Below, piece by piece: positions 41,873 to 54,371 of a stretch of 64,000 bases of DNA (positions are counted from its first letter, which is position 1; each line of letters begins with the position of its first letter). Origin of the DNA: Scolanthus callimorphus. Its lineage: Eukaryota > Cnidaria > Anthozoa > Actiniaria > Edwardsiidae. The DNA lies in contig CM066919.1 in NCBI GenBank assembly GCA_033964015.1, positions 29,851,459-29,915,458 of the forward strand, in the 5' to 3' direction. The position numbers were made by a program, and so were the translations under genes. Under the pieces are notes generated by a model, which ran no database searches, was not told where the DNA came from, and saw only the letters and a list, made by a program, of their open reading frames with translations.

Positions 41873-44800
41873 ATGGCTTGCTATAATGGAGAAATTGGCT
41901 CTACATTTCCGAGTGGAAGATGGGAAGAGTTCTGCAAAGACCGCGCTGAAAACAGTGCGCAAGCATTCGCAAGAGAATTTCTTCGATTTGTTACGGATAA
42001 TCCAGTGTACAATGTCTCTGGTGCTTCCTCGACGTTTGCAAAGCGTTTTGTGGAGTATTTTCTAGAGGCTTTTGATAAGGAGGTGCACAAAGATGTGTTG
42101 GTTGATTTTGGAGAGCCCGAGTCACCGACGGATGTGTTTGGGCCCGACGATTGGGGTTCAAGCATCCAACTCACTCACAGCTACAAACAAGCTGACAAGA
42201 AATCCCACGAGTCAAGTTTTATCAGAAAACTAAGGGATGTTAAAGACTTATTTAAGCGCTCAGTTGATGAAACTATCGGGGCTAAACCACCAGAGCAGAG
42301 GAAGCAATCAGATGCTGCTCTCTCTACCTCCGTCTCAGATGAACAGTCGACTTCAGTCAATGAACATAAACTGACTTCGGCTGTTCGGAAAGAGGCGGTC
42401 ATGAACTATCTTATGAATCTCGATCGCAGCGTAGATACAGAGGATTTCTTTTGGCAGAAATGCAGGGTTGTGCTGTTAAAAGCACCTGGTGGCTTTATGC
42501 TTGAATTCTATTCTCCGCCAAAGGTATTATGCGCTTTAGTTGATTACCGGAACCAAAATTCTGTTGTGGTCTGAATTGCGCAGAGAGCTTAGATTGCGGA
42601 TGCTAAAACTTATGACAGGATGCCTTGCCCACAGTCTTTTATTTAGATCTCACCTCGGCGTTAATTAGATATTCAGCAAGGTTTCATTTCAAAGCGAAAG
42701 TGTCGAATCTCTTGAATACGGAAACAAAATATTTGGAAATGTTTGTTTCGGTTGCAAAATCGAAGCCCAGAGTCTATTCATGTCAAACTCCACCATCTAA
42801 TTAACTAGTAATCGAATAAATCCATGGCATTCTCAGCGATAGAGTTCCTTGCCTTGAGGTAGAGTCATTTTAGAGTCAAGCGTTTATTTGAAAATGAAGT
42901 TTAAAACATATTGCGTACTCGTAATAATGCTGTTGTGGTCAGCCCATCAATGTTTATATGATGGGTTGGGATGTTATCAGGCGAATACAAAAGGAAAATA
43001 GATACTGTTTAAATTGAAATTAATCAAAAAGAAAACACTTTGAAAATCGAGTTTCCTTTTCTTTATCTCAGTTTTTATTTATGTAATATCCATCTATTGT
43101 GCTGAAAAGTAGCACTGCAAGGCTCATAATCAACTGAAGTATTAGTTGAAAAATTGAAGGCTACCCAATAATTTTTTGTAGCATTAAAAGTTAAGCTTGG
43201 AGCACCAGTAGTTTTATCGTTAAGTTTTCACTTTTGTTTGAGTGTCTGAAAAGTATGTTGTCAAGTGGAGTTTGCAATGTTTGTCAAGGAAAAGCTCGTG
43301 ATTTTGAAAATTTGTCTCAACATTCCTTGGCAACACAACACTGTATGAACTCACCTTGACATTGGCCGTTTCAAACACAAAACCATCCACACAGAACGTT
43401 AAACTTGTTGACAAAACTATGGGTGCTTCAAGCTTAACCGGATAGTGTAGTATTACTCAAGTGATTCTAAGAAATTATGTGTGTGGATTGTTCAACATTA
43501 ACATCTTATTTTGCTATAGTCACCAAGTGGCGACTTCATTTCAGTGACTATTCACCTTTATTCATGAGCAAGTGGCAGCTAATTATTAATAAGTCATGGA
43601 GAAGTAGATTTTGGTCACATTTGCTTCCATTGTGGTTAGACTTTCTAGTTATGCTCTGTGGTAATGACAGTTCAAAACAGTACACACGTGATGATACAAA
43701 ATTACTTAATATACTTTGTTGTTTAGTCTCCCAAGCCAAAGACAGGGATATTCTGCTTTTTGATACATGAAGCTCGGCCAGCGACAGAGCTTGAGATGCC
43801 AATGGGAGACAATGTATTTGTCATAAAGGTATAAGATGCATTTCATGCCTATTAATGGTAAAGTCAAGAATAAACAAGGCAGTAATGCCAAGGATTTAAA
43901 ATCTGACACTCTTAAAATATGTTACCACTGTATGCATTGCTACGCGACCTCAAAATTCAATGTTGTGATGGGCGATTGGCGATTTTTAGCCGTCAATCAA
44001 TTCCAAAACATTGGATTCGGCTACTTCAGAGGGCCGACATTGATTCCAAAATCAACCATAATGGTTTTAGCTATCCATTGGTTCCTTGACTCGAAGGTTT
44101 AACTTTCTGGTTCAAGAAAATTGACATTACAATTTTCTTGCGTAAAATCGCCATTCGCCCGACAGTGAATTTTGAGGTCGCGTAGCAATGCATACAGTGG
44201 TAATCCAGAAAATATCCATCCCCTCCTGTTTAACTAATCCTTCTGAATTCTTGCAGACTCAAATTGTGTGACACATTCCTGGAAAACAGTTGTGTAGTCT
44301 GTGGTGAAAAGCATATTGACCCCTACCTCTCCTGAATTTAATTTTATGTTTTTCCTGTATTGAGAGAGGACAGTGTGTATTTTATTGAATCACACAGTAG
44401 AGTCTGAGAACAGTAAGCTTTCAATAGTCCCCAGGATTGTTCCATTGCAGAAACATAAGTAACTTGCATAATGCAAGAATAAGCTGTTTTGACAATTTGG
44501 AGGACAAAAAATAAACATACCAGTATCTGGAAAATGATTTGGAAAAATCATTGTTGGCATGTGTTATTCAAATGGTTTTCCTTCTGGTATCAGCAGAGCA
44601 TCAGCATCATTTTTTGAAAATGGTCAATTTCAGTACCACAATAATAGCTTGGTACTGAAATGGGCTGCTAGTACATGTTTCAACCCACTTATTTTTCTGC
44701 CAACGCTAATTGTCTGGAGAGCTCTATTTCCCAGTATACATCCGTGGAATCTGGACATGATGTAGTGCTTCAGCTAAATGTTCAACTCTATTTTTAGGCA

Positions 44801-47800
44801 GTAAATAAGAAAGAGTACATGTTAGCTGCTAACAGCAAAGAAGAGATGGACAGCTGGCTGAGTGAAATTCATGAATGTATGGAGCAAGACCAAGGAAACA
44901 CTTCTCAGAGGTATGCTTTCACAGAGTTGTAACCCTTTTTTTTTCTAGAGGGCACAGTATCAAATTCTGCATTCTGATTGGTTCTTAGAGCACATTAACC
45001 ATTTGTGCCTGCTTGTTTTCATACAAAAACTAACAGATAATCAACTTTTAGAGTTAGAAAAAAATAACCAGCTTTAGGATGATCCATATAGGGAAAAACT
45101 CCAACCTTGGCCTTTTAGCCTCTGTCAGTATTTTCCAGTCCTCAGTCGCAGTTTCCCCTTTACAGACCTCCCAGCCAGTAAATAACATAATATTAGTATA
45201 TACCAAATCAGTGAATAGTCATTTTTGCATTTTAGTTTTGAGAAACTCCCAAATTGCGTCTTGTTTCGTCTGCCACTTTAGTTTGCTTTTGGCTTTCCAT
45301 TATCCTTTTAAACTGGCAAATATTCAATGAGGCCTGTCATTTGGCCATTGGCAGGCTGCTATTTTGAGGCCCTGTTATATCCTTCTGTTATTGTGTGGTT
45401 CCAGAAAATATCCATCCCCCCTCCCGACAGAAGGGATTGGAAATTCCAGAGAGGTGGGTGGGTCACCTTTTAACCCCCTTCTGTTGGGGGGGGGGGGGGG
45501 GGGATGGATATTTTCTGGAACCACATATTGTGATCTTGATTTTGGGATTTTCAGTATTACCACAACTTGTAGCAGTGGAAGTCCAAATTCAAGCATTAAT
45601 AGTGAAGAAGAAAGCACCCATGTTCCACTGCCATCAACATCTTTATCATCCAAGAAAGGCAATCATTCTTTACGTTTACGTCTGGATAATGTGTCACATG
45701 GTATGTTCACAGAACTTGGTGAAGTTACCATGATTATATATCATGAGTATTTTAGCTTAAAAGCTGACTGACTGACTGACCAACCAACTGACCAAATGAC
45801 TGACCAACCCATCAACCAACCAACTGACTTACCATTCTTGCTATTGTGAATTACATACTTCAAGTGCACCGGAAATAAGAGGTTAAAAAAATGTTTTCTT
45901 ATAGCTGAAAATGGCCAGATAAATGCTGTTACACAATATTTGTGGATGTGTGAGATGTATATTGTGTTCCTCTCTGTTTTTCTTGGATGCTGGAAATGAT
46001 GCAAATTTAGTGGGAAATAAGGAAATTTATGGGAAAAAGAAATAATGAGTCATGATGCTTGTTCTGTGATTTCAGAAAATAAGACTTCAAGAAAAAGAAA
46101 TGCTCACAGCCCTGGGCAAGGATCTTTTAGAAATCGCCCTCCAACCCTGGACAGCCCAAGTATGTATTTTAATTGCTGCAATGTCAGGAGAGACCAGTTG
46201 TAACTTATTAGTTTTTAAAAATAATTGTATACCAATGACATGTAGATTTCAAAATTGCATTTGCAGCATTTTACTTTCAATTGAAACCACTAGATGACTA
46301 GTAGTTAATCTACATGTTGTAGTTTATACCATCTAGGTCTATTTCTTTTACTCTTCTGCAGCAGATATATTATTTATAATCATGGAATTGCCATCTGTGT
46401 GCTAACAGTAATACCCTTGCCTACAGTTGAGCCAATGGCAAGAGGTCCCCCACCTGAGCTACCACCAAGGTCTCCTACAACTACAGATATGCCACTGTTA
46501 TCAGGTGGCAGCACCCCCTCCCCAGTAATGGGACAACACCCTGCAAGGACACCGGACAGCAGCAGTGAAGGTACCAATATGACCTAAAGCAACAACGCTT
46601 GCAGCATACCTTTAATTTTGTAATTTTTTGGGGGGGGGAGGGGGGGTCAGAATTCTTTTTTATCTGCTCTAAAACAAACTTTTAATGGTTAGGGAGGCTA
46701 ACTAGAAAACTAGATAGTTCACTTGGTCTCCCTGCTCACACTTTTTTTCACCAAAATACAAACCCTCTCCATACCTATATTCTGTGTAATAATAACTATA
46801 ATAGCTACAAGAGTAAATGAAGTTGACTTGATTTGATTTTTTTAATATTGCTTAATAACATCTTTTAGTTATCCGGAATCAGAGTCCAATGTTTAATTCA
46901 GCTAAGTGATTTAGCCTATTTTTACAAAGAAATGCTGTTAGAGCATCGACGCCCTACCAACATACACTTATAAATAACAGGGGCATACACTACCAGGGGC
47001 GTGCACACAATTTTGAAAAGTTGCAGGCACAGCCCTCTGGAAAGCCAAAATGACTGCTCCCAGGGTAAAAATCAACAGGCCAAGCTCATGAATGCCTTGC
47101 AGTACTTTTACAAAAGTCCCCAAAAAAATTTGCAGGAGGCAGCTTAAGCCACTGACTACCAATGCATCAGAGAACAACCACTAACATTTGAAAATAATCA
47201 ACAAAGTGTTTGCATTTGAGCTTGTCACATAGTAAATAGTAAACAAGTCCCTCTAAATTGCTTCTCAGACAACCCAGTTTGGGTCACAGCATCTGGAAAT
47301 GATCACCCGTTAGCCAATTATCCTTGGTTTCATGGGACCTTGTCAAGAATAGATGCATCACAACTGGTCTCTCAAGGAAGTCAGCAGTGGCATGGGATAT
47401 TTTTGATACGGCAAAGTGAAACTAGAAGAGGAGAGTATGTTCTCACGTTCAATTATCAAGGAAGGGCAAAGGTAAAGTTAGCTATATTATGTTCCATGCT
47501 ATTTGTCAAAGAAACATTTTGGATTGTCCAATGTAGCAAAGGTAACCAGGGAGGGAGAATGCAGGATAAGAGAATAATTTACAAAACCACTATTTCTCTT
47601 CTAGAGAACTTTAGTTTCATGTACAATTTGAACATTTTTTCGTTTTATTCCATAGCATTTACGACTCTCACTGAACACAGAAGGGCAATGTCGAGTACAG
47701 CACCTTTGGTTCCCCAGTATTTTTGAAATGCTGGAGCACTTTCGAGCTAACCCAATCCCCTTAGAAAGTGGAGGACCGTCTGATGTAATGCTTACAAACT

Positions 47801-48018
47801 TTGTAGTTAGTACACCAACTAATAACTCCACTCAGACTCTACCTCGGAACAGCCCTGCAAATCATGGTGAAGGCTTGCGACGTGCATATAGTGTGCAAGC
47901 TAGCAGAATAACAAGGCATGCTGTTATACAAGGTGGATCTGTTAGGGTCACAATTGAAGCTCTACTGGCTCAACAGGGACCTTCGAGAGCAATTGAAAAT
48001 CAATATGCATTTGTATAA
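41873..48018 (+). CDS. SH2B: SH2B-family adaptor protein
   Basis: Exons 41873..42523, 43727..43828, 44798..44910, 45555..45700, 46076..46159, 46427..46570, 47269..47471 and 47656..48018 (TAA); 601 aa. SH2B adaptors dock on activated receptor tyrosine kinases and JAKs at the membrane. N-terminal dimerisation domain ([20 protein letters not shown] to about residue 75); PH domain starting [17 protein letters not shown], continuing [31 protein letters not shown] and [15 protein letters not shown]; a Ser/Pro-rich linker ([10 protein letters not shown]); SH2 domain from [17 protein letters not shown] through [19 protein letters not shown] to [14 protein letters not shown]. The last residues [10 protein letters not shown] match the C-terminal tyrosine site that binds Cbl in vertebrate SH2B2/APS. 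One family member stands for SH2B1-3. Confidence 0.94.
43190..43438. repeat. MITE with GTTAAGCTTGGAGCACC ends
   Basis: Left GTTAAGCTTGGAGCACCAGTA and right GGGTGCTTCAAGCTTAAC are inverted. One end of a related element (GTTAAGCTTGGAGCGCCTATA) lies at about 35300-35325 in PELO. SH2B intron 1. Confidence 0.75.
43922..44203. repeat. MITE with GCATTGCTACGCGACCTCA ends (copy 2)
   Basis: Left TTACCACTGTATGCATTGC and right GCAATGCATACAGTGGTAA are a perfect 19-bp inverted pair. Body shared with 38688-38910 in inverse orientation (CAAGAAAATTGACATTACAA; GGCTACTTCAGAGG). SH2B intron 2. Confidence 0.9.
45394..45525. repeat. MITE with TGTGGTTCCAGAAAATATCC ends
   Basis: Left TGTGGTTCCAGAAAATATCC and right GGATATTTTCTGGAACCACA are inverted 20-bp copies, followed inside by C-rich and a 19-G run. 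Possible TATTG duplication on both sides. The right end is 29 bp before SH2B exon 4. Confidence 0.9.
45763..45832. repeat. Imperfect CTGACTGACC/CAACCAACTGACC microsatellite
   Basis: Short tandem run of CTGA, then CCAACCAACTGA units. In SH2B intron 4. Confidence 0.7.
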
Positions 48019-48884
48019 ACCATTTTATATGCTTCACTGAAGTGCTACACACAGCATTTCTAATAAAATTCAGCTTTTTAATACAATATTAGATGTGCTC
48101 TTATTTTGTCCATGTTGAATTTGTAAATAGACATTTTTTCAGCATGTTGCTCATCAATACCAGCTGTTCAATAAAAGTTAGAGGAAGAGTTAATTTATAT
48201 CTGATTCAGGTGCACTTTGTTTGTTGTAATAATAAATAAGATCATCCTCAAGGATCCACTTCACTTTGTCCAGTTTCTAAACATTTCACAATTGTTCATT
48301 CATTTACCTTTGGGGGATGACGGCAAAGAACAATGGTTTCCAAATATGCATTCAGATTGACCAGTTCTACGCTGCAAGCAGAGGCTACTTTTTATCTCCC
48401 TGCATTTTCTTTAACTTTACTGTGCGACTATGTCAACTGGGCCATCCCGTAAAAAGTTTGTCATTTAGAGATTCAAACCATTTTAAGCAAATTTGATACC
48501 TGCAGTACATCTGACGATGAGTAATTAAGTGTTTTGAAGTTATTTCTGCCCATAATTTCCACAATTGTTACGAGAAAAGCGATATTTTGGTGTCTCAGAT
48601 CTCAAGAAAGTCGAGATCCTTTGTTCTGTACTCACTTTCTGATTGGCTAACTTCTTTAAAAATGGCCCGGTTGACGTAGTCGCACAGTAAATGTTTTTGT
48701 GTTTTTCAACTATGCAAAAGTAGCCTCTGCACACAAATGTCATTTCTCTGTTGCGCATGTGTGAGAAAATGGCGTGAGCTTGGAGAAACTGGTCGATCAA
48801 GTTTGTGGGCGAGCAAAAAAATAGGCAATTTATCTGCTGTACAACTTACACAAAATCACTTTTTGTGGCCTTTAAATCTTCTCT

Positions 48885-48940
48885 GTCTCGGTATGATGCT
48901 AGGCTGACAAAATGGAGGCTGACAGAGGCTCTTTAAGTCC
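48885..48940. repeat. MITE fragment, GGCTGACAGAGGCTCTTTA family (copy 3)
   Basis: CTCGGTATGATGCTAGGCTG continues ACAAAATGGAGGCTGACAGAGGCTCTTTA, matching the right halves of 8203-8425 and 27993-28118. Lies just 3' of the SNAP29-like stop codon. Confidence 0.7.
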
Positions 48941-48959
48941 AACAAATGTAGTTCCTCAT

Positions 48960-49676
48960 TCAAAGCATTTTCACGATATCTTTGCGTGCTTTTTCAACTT
49001 TAAAGTCGGCCCGCTCTGCTTTGTCCGTTATCCTGTCCAGTTGTACATTTTGCCGTTCGATTTCATTACCCAAACACAGAGCGTCTTCTTTCAATCGCGA
49101 AATACCCCTCGACATCAAATCCAAATTATTATCTAACTCTCTCTCGTATGGATCCCTGCTCAAAGCTTGTCCAGTTCTCTGTAAACTCGCGTTGTCTAAA
49201 GAACGAGATCTACCAGATCGTCCGCCATATTCATACGATTCAGCCTGCCCTTCGCCAGTCGTGAACTGACAAGACTCTGAAGACAACATCCCCGAAACAT
49301 GGTCTTTGCTTCCGGTGTGAGTAACAGTCTGTTTTGGCGCTTTCTTGAAATAATTAGTCATAGTTCCCCAGATACTTTTCATGGACTTTATATTTCTATT
49401 TGCAAACGCCATATCGTTGTGAATAACGTCTAGATTTTTCTCCGTTCGATCTAACTGCTCTCCTTGATACTGAAGTTCCTCAGCAGTTTTTATGGCCAAG
49501 TCATGGGAATCGTCTATTAAAGCAAGAGAGCGCTTTGTACTATCAACGCTTTTCTCCTGGGCGAGCCTCATTTGTTGTCGAATGCTGTCAGCGTTAACTT
49601 TTTCAAAATCGTCCTCGAAATCGTCGGCAAAAGGATTCGTTTTATCGCTGCTCCTTCTACCACTGAACGCCGCCAT
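48960..49676 (-). CDS. SNAP29: SNAP29-like SNARE (intronless)
   Basis: One uninterrupted 238-aa reading frame. SNAP29 contributes the Qb and Qc helices of SNARE complexes for endolysosomal and autophagosome fusion and, unlike SNAP25, lacks the palmitoylated cysteine cluster. An N-terminal TNPFADDFEDDF contains the NPF motif that binds EH-domain proteins. First SNARE helix: TKRSLALIDDSHDLAIKTAE, ELQYQGEQLDRTEKNLD; the linker has IKSMKSIWGTMTNYFKK. Second SNARE helix: LDNNLDLMSRGISRLKEDAL, then LGNEIERQNVQLDRITDKAE. Length is near the vertebrate protein. It converges on the SH2B gene. No poly(A) tract or target duplication was noticed that would prove retrocopy origin. Confidence 0.9.
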   Translation of the reverse strand: MAAFSGRRSSDKTNPFADDFEDDFEKVNADSIRQQMRLAQEKSVDSTKRSLALIDDSHDLAIKTAEELQYQGEQLDRTEKNLDVIHNDMAFANRNIKSMKSIWGTMTNYFKKAPKQTVTHTGSKDHVSGMLSSESCQFTTGEGQAESYEYGGRSGRSRSLDNASLQRTGQALSRDPYERELDNNLDLMSRGISRLKEDALCLGNEIERQNVQLDRITDKAERADFKVEKARKDIVKML

Positions 49677-49988
49677 TTTGCCTTGATTTTGTTGTTTCTT
49701 GTGTCAGGTGCTATTTTAAGAAACATGATTGTTCGCCCTAGTCCCACGCCTCGCGTGTTTTGTATGCCGAATTTACATGTAATGTTCGAACGAGTTGAAA
49801 GCAACAGGAAAAAGTTAAAACATACGATTCTTTCGATCACACTGTCCAGGAATGTTCAGTGTCAGATATACGCAAACAGTACTCTCAGTACGCTGCGAAA
49901 CAGTCTACAAGGCCGTCGGAGGCAAGTATGTTGTACCACAGGCTTACCATTCTGGGGGAGTGTGACTTCGGGTCACGCTCTCCTGGTT

Positions 49989-50406
49989 GAGTTTGTAATG
50001 TGACTCCCTCGGTAGTTAGGTGATCAACGATCGGCTCACAAGTTGATAGTAAAAAGCATCTCGTAATCTTCTCCTGTAACACCAAAATGTTCTATAATAA
50101 AGGTTAGAGTAAACGATAATTGTCTTGTATTTGTCCTCATATCGAAATCAGCGAGAAATATTAAGGTTCTGAGGTATTTTGAGGGCGTTTTTAGGGGTGG
50201 GTAGCCACCCCCCAAAACTCTCATAAACTACCCGAAAACCTTTATATTTCCCCCTGTTTTCGATATGAGGACAAACACAATACAATTATCGTTTACTATA
50301 ACCTTTATTATAGAACTTTTCTGTTTCAAGAGATGATAATACGAGATGCTTTATCAACTTGTGAGCCGATCGTTGATCAATACAGAGGGAGTCACATTAC
50401 AAACTC
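49989..50406. repeat. Long-arm foldback element with GAGTTTGTAATGTGACTCCC ends
   Basis: Left GAGTTTGTAATGTGACTCCC and right GGGAGTCACATTACAAACTC are inverted, and nearly the whole 418 bp folds back (GATCAACGATCGGCTCACAAG; TCCTCATATCGAAA). Loop around 50170-50200. Between SNAP29 and the LINE 3' end. Confidence 0.9.
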
Positions 50407-50520
50407 CCCAAGAGCCGATGTAAGGAAGAGTTTAATCCAATATATAATACTAAATAATAGTACATTCGGATAATTAAAAAAGTACGTTCGGATAATTAAA
50501 TGCCACAAAATACATACTTG

Positions 50521-53500
50521 TTAATCAAACAATTTTAAAACCTCACCAAAAAACTTGAGGCTGAGTTTCATGATTGACTCATCTTGCATACTTAAGATGT
50601 ATTGAAATAAATGTTTATCATCAAATTTACGAAAAGAACTATTCACTAATCGCAAGGCCGTTAGCAAGCTGTCGCGCACTTTCTTAGAGTGACAACAAGA
50701 CATCAGTGCATGAAACTCATCCCCGATTTGACCCGAATCACATAAGGTACATAAACGTTCATTCAGGGGCAAGCCACTGTACCGACCAGATTCAATGGGC
50801 AGCTTGTGAGCAGAGACCCTGAGTTTAGTCACAGCTTGTCGATATTTAACATTTGCTTCGTCAAGGTAGGTTTCATACTTGAAATTGCACTTGACTGTGC
50901 TGTAAGTTCTTAACTTACCACTTTGACACTGAATCTGGTCTGTCCAGTAACTACTGAAAAGTTTAAATAATTTTCCCTTTAAGCATTTACTAGCCTGAGT
51001 TAACAGACGCCCGCTCAAAATCAAAAGATTTGAGCGAGACGTCTGAGCAATATAGCCAAATGTAACGTACTGGGTGGCGTGACACTGCACAGATCTGGGT
51101 AGTGATTCTGATTGGTCGGCGCTATTTGCCTTGCCGCGTTTATCTTTGTGAGTTCAAGATGGCTTCGACAGAAGCAGAGCTGTAGATCGGTCGATATGAA
51201 ATCGCTCAAAGAAGAGGTTTTTATCTCATTGCAAGCGCTTATAAAGTTGACAATTTATACGAAGACCAGTCGCAAGCACTGTACAGATTTCCAAGCGTAC
51301 AATGAGAAGTAAAGAAGCCTTCGTGATCGGGAAAGTCAATTATATTTCAAATTGTACCTTAGCTTCGTTTTAAATGGAGATGGCCATGCTCATGATGTCC
51401 TCATAAAGCAATCAATAATGGTGGTAATAAGTCCATTGATCTCTCCTATGAAGGACCCGGCTAGCAACTTGAGCATGCCGAAGCATGCGATGGTAAACTC
51501 GAACTCAAACTCGACGGTTTCACTCCCATTAAAACGTCCGGTACCTATCTGTTTCAAGACGGACTCTTTTTGATCCGCGGCTACAATGCCTTGGGTACTA
51601 GAGTCTCCAAGCTTCGCCCGTTTACTAGATGCATAACGAGTCTCAAAGTTTCACTCGTTTACTAGATGCTCGATAGAACGTAAATACAAAGCTAACGCCA
51701 AGCTTGAGTGGCAAAGTTGGTCAACAAACACGTCTGCACAGTGCTGCAACTAGTCTTCGTATAAATTCTCAACTTAAAAATGCTTGCAACGAGATAAAAC
51801 CACTTCTTTGAGACGTTTCAAATCTACCGAACTTCAGCTTTTTTATTGCTATCGAAGCTCGAAGCCATCTGAACTCACAAAGATAAACACGACAACGACA
51901 CAGGCAAAACGCGCCGACCAATCAGAATCACTACCCAGATCTGTGCAGTGTCACGCCACCCAGTACGTTACATTTGGCTATATTGCTCAGACGTCTCGCT
52001 CAAATCTTTTGATTTTGAGCGGGCGTCTGTTAACTCAGGCTAAGCATTTACCGAAGACAGGTAATTGTTTACTCGGTACACTGAAATCACTTAATAAATT
52101 ACAATCACACATTTTCAATAGATTGTTTACAAAAATCACAGGCTGTCGATTATTAACAATGCATTCTCTTGCAGCACAACCAACAAGAGAATATTGAAAA
52201 ATAGGATCCTTAATTCGGAGCCAGAACTTCGTCACCAGGGTCGAGATTTGAACAATCAGTGGAGCCTTTCCCAGTTCCCCATAAACTGCTAAATTAGTAG
52301 CTTTGGAGTTAACTCCAAGAATCCGCTTGAAAAACTTCAGTTGTAATCTCTCTACTTTGTTAACAATATTGAAAAACTTCTTTTTAAATACATCAAAATT
52401 CGGAATCCTGCCTAGGAGATATGGGCCCCAAATCTCACAACCGTACAGGAGTATTGGGACAACCAGGGAGTGAAATAACTTGAGCAGGACCTTAATAGGG
52501 ACATTCTCAATATTAGATACGTGCTTGAGAAGCGCGTGATGGGCGCGCAGGGCCTTGTTATATAGCCTGTGTAGAGCGATCTTAAAGGTTCCCGAACAAT
52601 GAAAAGTTAAACCTAAATACACATACTCATCTACACACTCTAAAAGGTCATCACCAAGGAACCAAAACCTATCCGCACAGGAACGCCTCTGAGTTGGTGT
52701 CCCAAAAACAAGCACTTTTGATTTTTTCATGTTCACCCTAAGCCTCCATTTACTTGAGTAACCGTGTAACTTCCTAAGGCAATTCTGTAGACCAGAAGCT
52801 GATTCAGACAGAAGAACCAGATCATCCGCATAAAGAAGACAACTCAGCTGAGTATCCCCAAGCTTTACTGGGTCACACGCAGTAGAGAAAAGATCAGGAA
52901 TATCATTAATGAACATATTAAACAGCGTAGGACTCAAATTACATCCTTGTTTCACCCCAACAAAGGACCGAAAAAAGGGGTGATCCCAGACCCCAACTTA
53001 CGGCCGATTCCACATTAGCATACATGCTTAAAAGAAGACCCACGAAATTCCTACTGCACCCAGATTGGATGAGTTTATAAAATAAACCCTCTCTCCACAC
53101 ACTATCGTAGGCTTTTCGAAAATCTACAAAACACGCATACAGAGGTTTACGTCTTGACGCAATCAGCGTTTCAACACCAGTAAATGATCGGTGGTACGGA
53201 AACCGCTCCTAAAGCCAATCTGATATTTATTCCAAATCTCGTTCTCCTCAAGAAAAGTATTGATGCGCGAATTTAGAATAAGTGTGAAAAATTTCCCTAA
53301 ACAGCTGCTAATGCAAATGCCCCTGTAATTCCCAGGGTCAGCTTTGTCACCTGACTTATGGATTGGTACAATTAACCCCTTAGACCAACTACGTGGAAAT
53401 ACACCCTGAGACAACACCAAGTTAAACAGATCTACAAAGGATCTGCCCGTGACCTGGACGGCTGTTTTTATCAACTCATTAGACAAAGAATCACTCGCAC

Positions 53501-54265
53501 TAGCCTTCTTAGACTTCAACTTTCGTGCCATATCTTGTACTTCCTTTAATGATATAGGAACATCAAGAGTCGAAACCTTCTGGGCAGCCCATACCCGATA
53601 ATTTTTCACAACATGTGCTTCGGCGCTGGAATCCTCCGAAACAAATTTGGGGGCTGCATTGAGCTCTTTAAAGTAGTTGAACCAACCATCGGAAGGTATT
53701 CCGCCCAATTCCCCAACAGAATTACCAGGCGATTTAAGTGAATTTACCAAATTCCAAAATTCCTTTGGGTTAGAAACGGAGGTCTCCCTTATCTCGTCCA
53801 GAAGTTTACTGTGAAACATCCGTTTAGACTTCTTTGTGAATTTTTTGTATTCTTTCTTTTTTGCAAAATACCGATGCCTTAAATACGGATCATTTGGGTA
53901 TTTAGGTAGAAGTTTCCCAAGATTCCTAAGCTCCTTCCTTAGAACATGACAATCTTTATCAAACCACCTCTGCTTCCGCCTCGTTTTCGTCGCAGTTTTG
54001 CTTAAATTAATCCGTCGGCCCGGTAAAACTTTCCCCGCAGCCTGTAGTAAGATGCTTGTGAATTTACCCACCGTTACATCCACATCACCCTCGTGAGGAG
54101 ACGACAAAATATAGCTAGTCCACAAACTACATCTGAAGACTCCAACGAGTCAATTACTGCATCTTTTAGATTTTCATCCCATCGTAAAGTTTCCGGATGA
54201 GGTGTTAACGGTAAACTAGATTGTTCCACCCTCGGTTTGCTAATCTTAAGCACAAAAGACAAAAG
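50521..54265 (-). pseudogene. LINE ORF2 remnant: reverse transcriptase and C-terminal Cys/His region
   Basis: RT fingers and palm: WSKGLIVPIHKSGDKADPGN, YRGICISS, the LSPTLFNMFINDIP block, LLYADDLVLL (the catalytic YADD) and VNMKKSKVLVFG. The C-terminal piece (50990-50521) has KLPIESGRYSGLPLNERLC followed by TLC, and FHALMSC, a conserved LINE tail. Separate open pieces at 54125-53163 and 52955-52052 are out of register; a middle piece (DFRKAYDSVW, about 53100) is in a third. The 50991-52042 insertion leaves the frame of the flanking pieces compatible. Not functional as it stands. Confidence 0.85.
50991..52042. mobile_element. Mutator-like foldback element inserted in the LINE
   Basis: Ends TAGCCTGAGTTAACAGACGC and GCGTCTGTTAACTCAGGCTA are inverted and pairing continues for about 170-200 bp per arm. 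The 9-bp AGCATTTAC flanks it (50982-50990 and 52043-52051), the target size of Mutator-like elements. About 1.05 kb, no transposase. One inner arm of 50991-51215 and 51830-52042 resembles each other closely, suggesting a recent event. Confidence 0.9.
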
Positions 54266-54371
54266 TTATATTCTAATTCACTTCGTTCAAACGAATATAA
54301 ATTATTTACCCCTTAAATCCCAGATACAACAGGAATACATATGTATAGGTTGGTTTACGCTCAGAACCAAC
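54266..54371. repeat. Split direct repeat A, copy 1
   Basis: Identical by eye to 58419-58524. Contains the palindrome TTCGTTCAAACGAA-like core (54282-54295). Forms the left terminus of the DIRS-type element. Confidence 0.9.

Noticed and set aside
50997..52030. Candidate genes in the arms of the 50991-52042 element
   Set aside because: ORFs on the two strands are mirror images of the inverted arms and encode nothing recognisable.
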